Shown here in pieces: positions 18,211-25,439 of a stretch of 64,000 nt of DNA. The DNA comes from Citrobacter rodentium NBRC 105723 = DSM 16636 (lineage in GTDB: Bacteria > Pseudomonadota > Gammaproteobacteria > Enterobacterales > Enterobacteriaceae). Position 1 is the first letter of the stretch, and the number at the start of each line of letters is the position of its first letter. The notes under the pieces are model-generated. The model was given only the letters and a program-made list of their open reading frames with translations. It had not been told where the DNA came from and did not search any database. The stretch spans positions 1,488,001 through 1,552,000 of the forward strand of contig NZ_CP082833.1 in NCBI RefSeq assembly GCF_021278985.1, in the 5' to 3' direction. The position numbers and the translations under genes were made by a program.

Positions 18211-18857
18211 CAGTGGCTGCTCCCTTTTATTTCGCGGATAAGTGTCTGTAATAACGCCGGCGTCAGTTTACCTTTAAGCCTGAGAGTTCCGGCCGGCAGA
18301 ACCAGCTCACAACACAGACTGTCGGACGGTGTATTTATCTGCTCTGGTTCCTGTGCGGGGGCCGGGATTTTATTATCCGGCTCCGGCGTTAACGTCACGG
18401 GAAGCAGTGCCGGCATATTTTTTCCGGAAGGCAGCAGGCCACCTTTCCGGTATTGATGGCGCCAGTTGAAGAGCAGGTTATCGTTGATTCCGTTTTCCCG
18501 GGCGATCTGCGCCACACAGGCTCCGGGCTGCAGTGACTGCTCCACTAAGGCGATTTTAAACTCATAAGGGAAGTTGGGCCGCCGGGGACGTTTTTTTACC
18601 ACGGGGGTTTCGGATATAACGGTGCTTTCAGGACGTACGACTGGTACCGTGGAAAATTGTCCGTAAAGGCAGGCATCAAGTTCCTGCTCCGACATGCCTG
18701 CGGGCAAAGGCCACGAAAGGCCAGCTCTCCGAAAGCGCACGAACATACTACAAACTGTTGATTTTGGTACACCCAGGCGACGTCCGGCCACAACCCGAGG
18801 TAAATGTTCTTCGAAGTGAAGGCGTAAAGCTTCAGTAATCCAGGTCCGGTATTCCAT
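18210..18857 (-). CDS. tnpA: IS66 TnpA, DNA-binding protein
   Basis: TnpA of IS66 contains an IS3-like helix-turn-helix (YEFKIALVEQSLQPGACVAQIARENGINDNLLFNWRHQYRKGGL). The likely start is MEYRTWITEALRLHFEEHLPR at 18857; the frame continues ten codons upstream. It has an additional N-terminal segment of about 90 residues compared with the shortest IS66 TnpA proteins, including a second putative helix-turn-helix (VVAGRRLGVPKSTVCSMFVRFR). Confidence 0.88.
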   Translation of the reverse strand: MEYRTWITEALRLHFEEHLPRVVAGRRLGVPKSTVCSMFVRFRRAGLSWPLPAGMSEQELDACLYGQFSTVPVVRPESTVISETPVVKKRPRRPNFPYEFKIALVEQSLQPGACVAQIARENGINDNLLFNWRHQYRKGGLLPSGKNMPALLPVTLTPEPDNKIPAPAQEPEQINTPSDSLCCELVLPAGTLRLKGKLTPALLQTLIREIKGSSH

Positions 18858-18940
18858 ACGATAGTGTCCACTAAAAATGATGGACATTATTTTTGTGGAG
18901 CCGGAGGAAACAGACCAGACGGTTTAAATGAGACGCTTAC

Positions 18941-18982
18941 TAACATTACGCCATCGGGCGTGAATAAATTAAAAAAATCCAT
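18941..18982 (-). pseudogene. TauE/SafE-family exporter, 5' fragment
   Basis: The first 14 codons (MDFFNLFTPDGVML) of the IS66-split exporter gene, with the ribosome site AAGGA just upstream of the ATG at 18982-18980. The last eight bases are the right copy of the target duplication TAACATTA. The frame continues exactly into the fragment ending at 15400 if the element and one duplication are removed. The gap to yihR (83 bases) has nothing else. Confidence 0.85.
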
Positions 18983-19065
18983 GGTAATTCCTTGTTGTTA
19001 ATCCAGACCTTAAACCCGGTGACGCTAAACACGTATGGAAGCAGTTAATTGTTATTCGGTTGCTT

Positions 19066-19983
19066 TTATCCATTTCCGGGCTCCAGGCGTTCGCCTTTAA
19101 TGGATAAAAAGAGACGGTGGCTCTCCCCGGGTTGCAGGTGGACAAGATCGATGGCTGAATTAAATGCGTTCGGCGGGCAGCTCATAGGTTCCACCGCCAG
19201 TCCCTGACGACTTAACTTTTCACCGCTGTATATCTGCAACCAAGGCTGATCGGCGTACAGGCTTACGGAAAGCCCCTGCGCCGGGTCGGTTATATTGACC
19301 TCCCACGCGCGGGAATCGGTTTTAAAGGTGTGATCGATTTTCCGTGCGCCAATATAGTTGGGAAGGGAAAAGTCCAGGTCCAGCTCCTGCGCCGGATGCA
19401 GCGTCGTGGGATTTGCGCGACTATCTACCGCAAAAACCTGTTTTGCCGGAAATTGCAGCCGGTAGCTATCGACAGGCGCCAGGTTACAGGTGAGATAAGG
19501 GTGAATCCCCGCGCCATAGGGGGCCGGGAGTTTGCCAATATTTTCACTGATTATCTCTACCGACAGCCCCTTTTCCCGATCCAGCGAATAAATCACCGTG
19601 GAAAATAAAGAAAAAGGATAGCCATAGCTGGGGGGCAAAAATGCCGTCAGCGTGACCTTATCCGCCGTGGCGTCAGCGACCTGCCAGTCGCGCCATGCCA
19701 GAAAACCATGAATGGCGGCGTGGGAACTGTGCTCATTTACCGGCAGCTGAAATTCCCGCCCCTGATACTGATAACAGCCATTCGCAATACGGTTAGGCCA
19801 GGGGATAAGCACTTTCCCCAGATGTGCGGGCGGCATTTCTTCCGGGTTATGCGGTATCACCAGGTGGCAGCCCTGGTACGATAATTCAGCAAGTCCGGCG
19901 CCAACCGTCACAATTTGGGCGCGGTAATCACCTGCCGTAAGGGAAAGGGTTTTCCCTCCGCTATGCAAACGTCTTTTCTGCAT
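19066..19983 (-). CDS. yihR: Sulfoquinovose mutarotase YihR
   Basis: YihR is an aldose 1-epimerase-fold protein that interconverts the anomers of sulfoquinovose. Conserved family segments are HLGKVLIPWPNRIANGCYQYQGREFQLPVNEHSSHAAIHGFLAWRDW and GIHPYLTCNL with the catalytic histidines, plus the C-terminal LAVEPMSCPPNAFNSAIDLVHLQPGE. The start MQKRRLHSGGKT at 19983 follows AGGGGAT; a start nine codons upstream is also possible. It is the fourth gene of the operon. Confidence 0.93.
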   Translation of the reverse strand: MQKRRLHSGGKTLSLTAGDYRAQIVTVGAGLAELSYQGCHLVIPHNPEEMPPAHLGKVLIPWPNRIANGCYQYQGREFQLPVNEHSSHAAIHGFLAWRDWQVADATADKVTLTAFLPPSYGYPFSLFSTVIYSLDREKGLSVEIISENIGKLPAPYGAGIHPYLTCNLAPVDSYRLQFPAKQVFAVDSRANPTTLHPAQELDLDFSLPNYIGARKIDHTFKTDSRAWEVNITDPAQGLSVSLYADQPWLQIYSGEKLSRQGLAVEPMSCPPNAFNSAIDLVHLQPGESHRLFLSIKGERLEPGNG

Positions 19984-20039
19984 ACAAATCCCCTGACGGC
20001 ATATCGACACCGAGTGTTGATATGCCGTATTGAGTGGTT

Positions 20040-21281
20040 TTACTTAGCGTTTACGTCCAGTAACCCGGCGGCGACAGCGGGCGCCAGGCCAGGCGCTAAC
20101 GGGATGCGTGGAATCACCAGACAGTGCAGCAGGTGGTAAATATCCTGTTTACCGTCCCAGACTTTGGTGGTGACCTTATTGTCAGGATCAAGCTCCTGCC
20201 ACCAGGAACCATTCTCGTAGTCCATCAGGTACTTAATGCAGTAATCCCACCATTTCTGATACCAGACTTCATACTGGCGATCGCCTGTCACGGTATAGAG
20301 CGCATATGCCGTACCCATCGCTTCCACAACCGGCCAGCGTACGCGTTCCCGCACGATGGGTTTACCATCCCAGTCCACGGTATAAACGATGCCGTCAGCG
20401 CCGTCCGGCGCCCAGGCGTCGCGGATCATGGCGTGGAACAATCCTTTGGCGTCTTCCAGCAGCCAGGCTGGTGGCTGTTCGCATCGGGCTTCAAACGCGG
20501 GGTGGATATGCAGCATCAGGCGGCCCCATTCAATCCAGTGGCCGGGCGTCCCGCCATAAGCGCGGAAGCGGTGAGCCGGATTCTCTTTGTTGTAATCGCG
20601 GATTGGGTTCCAGTTGACGTCAAAGTGCTCGTTGACGCGATAGTCGCCTTTACGCGCGACGTCGTGAATAATCACCGACGCGATACGTACCGCCCGGTCA
20701 AGCCATTTGCGGTCATGGGTCACGTCGTAAACGATCAGGAACGCCTCAACGGCGTGCATATTGGCATTGCCGCCACGGTAGTCTTCGGTTTTGCTGAAGG
20801 CTTCGTCCCAGGACTCCAGGCACATCTGCTCGTCTTCGCTCCAGAAGTATTTCTCAATGACTTCGATCGCATCATCGAGGAGCTTTCTGGCTTCCGGATG
20901 GCCGGTGGTGACCGCGCTGGCAGCGCCGAGCAGGACAAAGAAATGCTGATAGCCCTGTTTGGAGGCATCCATCACCCCTTCGTCATTAACGCAGGCGTAC
21001 CAGCCGCCATATTTTTTATCCCGCAGCGCGCCATTGAGCGCTTTAATACCGTGGTCAACGAGATCGTAAGCGCCCGGTCTGCCCATTGCGGCGGCGACGG
21101 AATAGACGTGCAGCATACGAACGGTGATCCACAGGTGGGTTCCCATCTCTTCTTTTATCTGCCCTTTATTGCCCAGCCAGCCGAACCCGGTCGGCACCGC
21201 CGCGTTCTTACCAAAGTTAAAAATGCGATCCGTTTCCTGCTCCAGCCAGCGGTTGTGGCTCAGGGTGTTAAACCATTTCAT
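20040..21281 (-). CDS. yihS: Sulfoquinovose isomerase YihS
   Basis: YihS (413 residues, same as E. coli) converts sulfoquinovose to sulfofructose and belongs to the N-acylglucosamine 2-epimerase-like alpha/alpha barrel family. Active-site histidines are in GTPGHWIEWGRLMLHIH (about residue 248) and QDIYHLLHCLVIPRIP (about residue 383). It is separated by 13 bases from yihT and followed after 56 bases by yihR. Confidence 0.96.
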   Translation of the reverse strand: MKWFNTLSHNRWLEQETDRIFNFGKNAAVPTGFGWLGNKGQIKEEMGTHLWITVRMLHVYSVAAAMGRPGAYDLVDHGIKALNGALRDKKYGGWYACVNDEGVMDASKQGYQHFFVLLGAASAVTTGHPEARKLLDDAIEVIEKYFWSEDEQMCLESWDEAFSKTEDYRGGNANMHAVEAFLIVYDVTHDRKWLDRAVRIASVIIHDVARKGDYRVNEHFDVNWNPIRDYNKENPAHRFRAYGGTPGHWIEWGRLMLHIHPAFEARCEQPPAWLLEDAKGLFHAMIRDAWAPDGADGIVYTVDWDGKPIVRERVRWPVVEAMGTAYALYTVTGDRQYEVWYQKWWDYCIKYLMDYENGSWWQELDPDNKVTTKVWDGKQDIYHLLHCLVIPRIPLAPGLAPAVAAGLLDVNAK

Positions 21282-21294
21282 GTGCTTTCCTCGT

Positions 21295-22173
21295 TTAATT
21301 ACGTTTAGCCATCATTTCATCGACAATTTCGCCCAGTCGCTGCAATTTAGGGGCAGAAACGTCTCGCAGCATCATTTCACTATCCGGCAGGCCAATGACC
21401 GATGACCAGACCGCGCGGCCCGCCAGGAAACCCGAAGCTCCTGCCGTCATCGCGACGCTGACCGCGCGCGGGAATAATTTTTCATCCACGCCGGAGGAGA
21501 GGATCACCCACGGCATATTGATCTGATCGTTCAGACGCTGGGATACTGACAGCAACGCCTGTTGCGAACCTTTGCCGTGGAGCGGCATTTCGACTTTGTA
21601 GAGGTCGGCGCCGCTATCACCCAGCTCTTTTGCGGCATCGATGATGGCCTGTTCACGATCGAACTTATCGCCGCGGCGCGGCGGGCGCACTACCGGCTCG
21701 ATAATGCTCAGCAGCCCGTTGGCATGGCATAGTTCATTGAATTCTTTAACCATTTGCAGGCGCTGCTGAGGATCTTCATCGCTGCGCCACAGCACCAGCA
21801 GCTTCAGCGCTTTTGCGCCATCCTGCTTCACGGCCTGAGGATTAATGCTTTTATCAATCGTTACGCTGTCAACGGGAATGCCGTTACCCGGAATAAACGC
21901 ATCGGCGGCGACAATCATTGCGCAGCTTTTTGCCACGGCTTTCTGTTCCACCACCTGGCGGTAACAGAACTGCTGATCGAGCAGAATGGCGGAGGCATAA
22001 GGCGACAGAATCCTGGCCGCGTTAACTTTGAAATCCGTCAGCTGCTGATCCGTCACCGGCGTCGGCGCGCCGGCTGCGGCAAACATCAGGCGCATCGCTT
22101 CGCGCTGGTCAACCGCCAGCATGGCGAAGCCGCCGGAAGGTCGGGTGATATCTTTCAGGGTATACATCGTCAT
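21295..22173 (-). CDS. yihT: Sulfofructosephosphate aldolase YihT
   Basis: YihT (292 residues) is the class I aldolase that splits 6-deoxy-6-sulfofructose 1-phosphate into dihydroxyacetone phosphate and sulfolactaldehyde. The Schiff-base lysine lies in DLYKVEMPLHGKG (about residue 193). The N terminus has MLAVDQREAMRLMF and the C terminus SGFLAGRAVWSSVIGL, both family signatures. It starts 19 bases after yihU, in the same operon. Confidence 0.96.
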   Translation of the reverse strand: MTMYTLKDITRPSGGFAMLAVDQREAMRLMFAAAGAPTPVTDQQLTDFKVNAARILSPYASAILLDQQFCYRQVVEQKAVAKSCAMIVAADAFIPGNGIPVDSVTIDKSINPQAVKQDGAKALKLLVLWRSDEDPQQRLQMVKEFNELCHANGLLSIIEPVVRPPRRGDKFDREQAIIDAAKELGDSGADLYKVEMPLHGKGSQQALLSVSQRLNDQINMPWVILSSGVDEKLFPRAVSVAMTAGASGFLAGRAVWSSVIGLPDSEMMLRDVSAPKLQRLGEIVDEMMAKRN

Positions 22174-22192
22174 TTATTCGTCCTTTTGCGTA

Positions 22193-23083
22193 TCAAAAAT
22201 GGTTTTTTCGTCCGGCGGCGGCGCGAACCTGTTCAAGAATCGCGGTCCAGTCTTCCCGGCCGCGACCCGCCGCCCGCGCCTGGTTATAAACTTCACGTGA
22301 GGCGGCGCCGAGCGGCATCGGGACGTGCAACTGGTTGGCGACGTCCAGGGCGATACCCAGATCCTTGTGCGCGAGATCGATCATGAAAGCCGGAGAAAGA
22401 TCGCCTTTCAGCACTTTGTTCGGCCAGGAGGTGGTGAAATGGCCTTTCCCGGCTGGCGTACCGCTCATTACCTTTAACGCCACGTCAAAGGAGAGGCCGA
22501 GCGCTTCGCACAGCACGGCGGCTTCTGCGGAAAGCGCGTTGAGCGCAATGCTCATGTAGTTATTAATCAGCTTCACGCGGATACCCATCCCCGGACCGCC
22601 CGCGTTAATCAGCTCATTGCCCATTGCCATCAGCACAGGCGTGGCGCGTTCGATCTGTTCTGCCGTACCGCCCGCCAGCAGAAGCAGGGAGCCGGCGATG
22701 GCGTGATCGGAGGTGCGTCCGACCGGCACATCCATCATGGCGAATCCTTTGGCGCGCATTTCTGCGATCAGGCTGTCGGTCTGCATGGGATGAATGGTGG
22801 ACATATCAATCACCAGCGCCTGCGGCGACAGGCTTTCGCAAACCCCCTGCGCGCCAAACAAGACGCTGCGCACCAGATCGCCATTGGGCAGCATGGTGAT
22901 AACGAACTCAGCGCCTTCCGCCGCCTGCGCCGGACTGCTGGCAGGCTGAGCGCCTTTTTCCACCAGACGCTGCACGGCGTCCGGATTGACGTCAAAAACG
23001 CTGAGCTGGTGGCCCTGCTTCAGCAGGTTGCCTGCCATTGGCGAGCCCATTTGCCCTAATCCGATAAATGCGATTACTGCCAT
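22193..23083 (-). CDS. yihU: Sulfolactaldehyde reductase YihU
   Basis: YihU (296 residues) reduces sulfolactaldehyde to 2,3-dihydroxypropane-1-sulfonate with NADH. It belongs to the 3-hydroxyisobutyrate dehydrogenase family: Rossmann motif FIGLGQMGSPMAGNLLKQGH, DVPVGRTSDHAIAG substrate loop, and catalytic lysine in GMGIRVKLINNY. The start MAVIAFIGLGQMG at 23083 follows AGGAGG; a further nine codons upstream are open. It is the first gene of the minus-strand operon. Confidence 0.95.
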   Translation of the reverse strand: MAVIAFIGLGQMGSPMAGNLLKQGHQLSVFDVNPDAVQRLVEKGAQPASSPAQAAEGAEFVITMLPNGDLVRSVLFGAQGVCESLSPQALVIDMSTIHPMQTDSLIAEMRAKGFAMMDVPVGRTSDHAIAGSLLLLAGGTAEQIERATPVLMAMGNELINAGGPGMGIRVKLINNYMSIALNALSAEAAVLCEALGLSFDVALKVMSGTPAGKGHFTTSWPNKVLKGDLSPAFMIDLAHKDLGIALDVANQLHVPMPLGAASREVYNQARAAGRGREDWTAILEQVRAAAGRKNHF

Positions 23084-23110
23084 AACGTCCTCCTGAGACG
23101 TGGATGTCAT

Positions 23111-23249
23111 TTTTTGTCATTCAGAGACGGTTGTTTCTGTCTGTTTTTGATCGTATTTGTAATTTATGGTCAAAAAATTGACAGCCGTCACTTTTTTAAC
23201 ATTTCATGAAATTAAAATGATTCCATCTCAAATCAATTAAGGAATGGCC
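23111..23249. promoter_or_regulatory. Divergent yihU/yihV promoter region
   Basis: This AT-rich gap separates the divergent yihUTSR-tauE-QPO and yihV transcripts. In E. coli the DeoR-family repressor YihW (CsqR) binds here and is released by sulfoquinovose. I see no unambiguous operator by eye. Confidence 0.55.
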
Positions 23250-24146
23250 ATGATTCGTATTGCTTGTGTAGGTATTACCGTGATGGACCGTATCTATTAC
23301 GTAGAGGGCTTACCGACCGAAGGCGGTAAATATGTGGCGCAGCGCTATACGGAAGTGGGCGGCGGACCTGCGGCAACGGCTGCGGTGGCGGCGGCGAAGC
23401 TGGGCGCGCAGGTGGACTTTATTGGCCGCGTCGGCGATGACGACACCGGGAACAGTCTGCTGGCGGAGCTGGAAGCGCTGGGAGTCAATACCCGCTACAC
23501 CCGGCGCTACGCGCAGGCAAAATCGTCGCAGTCAGCGATTATGGTGGATGCGAAAGGTGAGCGGATTATCGTTAATTTCCCCAGCCCGGACTTACTGCCG
23601 GACGCCGGGTGGCTTAATGAGATCGATTTTTCCCAATGGGATGTCGTTTTAGCCGACATTCGCTGGCATGAAGGGGCGAAGCAGGCATTTACTCTTGCAC
23701 GCCGCGCGGGGGTCATGACCGTACTGGATGGCGATGTGACGCCGCAGGATATCAGCGAGCTGGTGGCGCTCAGCGATCATGCCGCGTTTTCGGCGCCGGG
23801 GCTGGCGCGGCTGGCTGGCACCGAAGATGTCATTAAGGCGCTGCATTTCGCACAAACGCTCACAAATGGACATGTCTATGTGACGCGCGGCGGTGAAGGC
23901 TGTAACTGGCTTGAAAACGATCGGCTGCTTCATCAGCCCGGTTTTAGCGTTGAGGTGGTGGATACTACGGGCGCAGGCGATGTTTTTCACGGCGCGCTGG
24001 CGTTCAGCCTGGCTTCAGGCAGCGCAATGGCGGAGGCTGTCAGGTTCGCCAGCGGGGTGGCGGCGCTGAAGTGTACGCGTCCCGGCGGACGTGCGGGGAT
24101 ACCTGACTGTGATCAAACCCGATCTTTCCTGTCACTTTTTGTATAA
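23250..24146 (+). CDS. yihV: Sulfofructose kinase YihV
   Basis: YihV (298 residues) is a PfkB/ribokinase-family enzyme that phosphorylates sulfofructose at C1. The N-terminal family signature is YTEVGGGPAATAAVAAAKLGAQVDFIGRVGDDDTG and the C-terminal catalytic motif is DTTGAGDVFHGAL, containing the base Asp. The ATG at 23250 is preferred to the one at 23244 because AAGGA at 23239-23243 is then correctly spaced and the N terminus (MIRIACVGITVMDR) matches E. coli. It is followed by yihW. Confidence 0.95.
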   Translation: MIRIACVGITVMDRIYYVEGLPTEGGKYVAQRYTEVGGGPAATAAVAAAKLGAQVDFIGRVGDDDTGNSLLAELEALGVNTRYTRRYAQAKSSQSAIMVDAKGERIIVNFPSPDLLPDAGWLNEIDFSQWDVVLADIRWHEGAKQAFTLARRAGVMTVLDGDVTPQDISELVALSDHAAFSAPGLARLAGTEDVIKALHFAQTLTNGHVYVTRGGEGCNWLENDRLLHQPGFSVEVVDTTGAGDVFHGALAFSLASGSAMAEAVRFASGVAALKCTRPGGRAGIPDCDQTRSFLSLFV

Positions 24147-24179
24147 AATGCCAGAGCAATGGTTTTTCGAGGGCATTTC

Positions 24180-24983
24180 ATGAGTCTTACTGAACTGACC
24201 GGCAATCCACGCCACGATCAGTTGCTCGCGCTCATTAGCGAGCGCGGGTATATGAATATTGATGAACTGGCGGATTTGCTGGAGGTTTCCACCCAGACGG
24301 TGCGCCGTGATATTCGTAAACTGAGCGAGCAGGGTCTTATCACCCGCCATCACGGCGGCGCGGGGCGGGCGTCCAGCGTCGTGAATATGGCATTTGAGCA
24401 GCGTGAAGTGTCGTGGACAAAAGAGAAAAAGGCCATCGCGGAAGCGGTGGCTGACTATATTCCGGACGGTTCAACGGTGTTTATCACTATCGGCACCACC
24501 GTCGAACAGGTGGCGCGGGCGTTGCTGAACCACAACCATCTGCGGATTATCACCAACAGCCTGCGCGTCGCGCATATCCTGTATAACAATCCGCGCTTCG
24601 AAGTGATGGTGCCCGGCGGCACGCTGCGTCCGCACAACAGCGGCATCATCGGCCCGTCCGCGACGGCTTTTGTCGCTGGCTTTCGCGCCGACTACCTGGT
24701 GACCAGCGTCGGGGCGATTGAAAGCGACGGCGCGCTGCTGGAGTTTGACGTCAATGAAGCCAGCGTGGTGACAACGATGATGACGCACTCGCGGCATATT
24801 CTTCTGGCCGCCGACCATACCAAATATCATGCTTCCGCCGCGGTGGAGATTGGTAACGTGTCGCAGGTGACGGCGCTGTTTACCGATGAGCTGCCGGGTC
24901 CTGCCTTACACAATTTGCTGAAGTCCCAGCAGGTCGAAATTGTCGAAGTGAGTCCTGCCCAGGACGATGTTGCCAGCGCCTGA
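24180..24983 (+). CDS. yihW: Sulfoquinovose repressor YihW/CsqR (DeoR family)
   Basis: This 267-residue DeoR-family repressor has an N-terminal winged helix-turn-helix (RHDQLLALISERGYMNIDELADLLEVSTQTVRRDIRKLSEQGLITRHHGG) and a C-terminal sugar-phosphate-isomerase-like effector domain (FITIGTTVEQVARALL, TNSLRVAHIL, VGAIESDGALLEFDVNEA). In E. coli CsqR represses the yih genes until sulfoquinovose binds. The start MSLTELTGNPRHDQ at 24180 matches E. coli. It follows yihV by 33 bases. Confidence 0.94.
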   Translation: MSLTELTGNPRHDQLLALISERGYMNIDELADLLEVSTQTVRRDIRKLSEQGLITRHHGGAGRASSVVNMAFEQREVSWTKEKKAIAEAVADYIPDGSTVFITIGTTVEQVARALLNHNHLRIITNSLRVAHILYNNPRFEVMVPGGTLRPHNSGIIGPSATAFVAGFRADYLVTSVGAIESDGALLEFDVNEASVVTTMMTHSRHILLAADHTKYHASAAVEIGNVSQVTALFTDELPGPALHNLLKSQQVEIVEVSPAQDDVASA

Positions 24984-25439
24984 TCCGTTTATTTACAGAG
25001 ACCGCCGTGAAGGCGGTTCTTTTATCACAAAAATTAAAAGTTGAGAAACGTCCTGGTATAATATGCAATATTCTTAATTGCGGGTTTATTTTGCAAAAAA
25101 TGCTCTTTCCGGACCTTGATTTATTAGCCTTTTCGGCAGCCATGACAAGAGTTTTAAATTCTGGAAAATATTTTCCAGGAATAATGCAAATAAATGATAA
25201 CGCTTTCGGTTTTGGTTTTTTTCCTCGTTTTTCCTCCGTTGACAGTTCATTTAAATAACGATATCTATGCCGTAAAAGGTAAGTTTCATTAATTGAGTTG
25301 GTCGCTGAATCTTTATTTTCTTAAAGAGCCGCCAATCTTTTGCCTTTGGTTTTTTCAAGCAGTTATTTTCATTCGAAAACGGAGTCCTGAATCCTGACGA
25401 GTCAGCGTTAATGACGAATGTTAAGGAAAAGGTGGAAAT
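24984..25439 (+). promoter_or_regulatory. Long AT-rich leader before the autotransporter gene
   Basis: This 456-base stretch holds no convincing gene. It starts with a terminator for yihW. TGGTATAAT at 25054-25062 is a perfect extended -10 element, which would give a leader of about 370 nt. CTGGAAAATATTTTCCAG at 25161-25178 is an exact 18-bp palindrome and a candidate operator. GGAAAAGGTGGAAAT just before 25440 is the ribosome site for the autotransporter. Confidence 0.5.
25001..25025 (+). terminator. Terminator after yihW
   Basis: ACCGCCGTGAAGGCGGT forms a six-base-pair GC stem with a GTGA-type loop, followed by TCTTTTAT. Confidence 0.75.

Larger units (their letters stand above)
16242..18940 (-). 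mobile_element. Intact IS66-family insertion sequence, 2,699 bp
   Basis: The element has terminal inverted repeats starting GTAAGCGGCTC on the left and, read inward, GTAAGCGTCTC on the right, with further matches ending AACCG. Exact 8-bp target duplications flank it. It carries the three standard genes tnpA, tnpB and tnpC on the minus strand, all open and full length, so it looks recently active. It resembles the IS66 elements known from Citrobacter rodentium; I cannot name the exact element without a search. Confidence 0.95.

Noticed and set aside
20124..21308. 394-residue open frame antisense to yihS
   Set aside because: Shadow frame; yihS on the other strand has full length and active-site residues.
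25007..25258. 83-residue frame in the yihW-autotransporter gap
   Set aside because: It starts inside the yihW terminator, has no ribosome site and shows no recognisable protein pattern.
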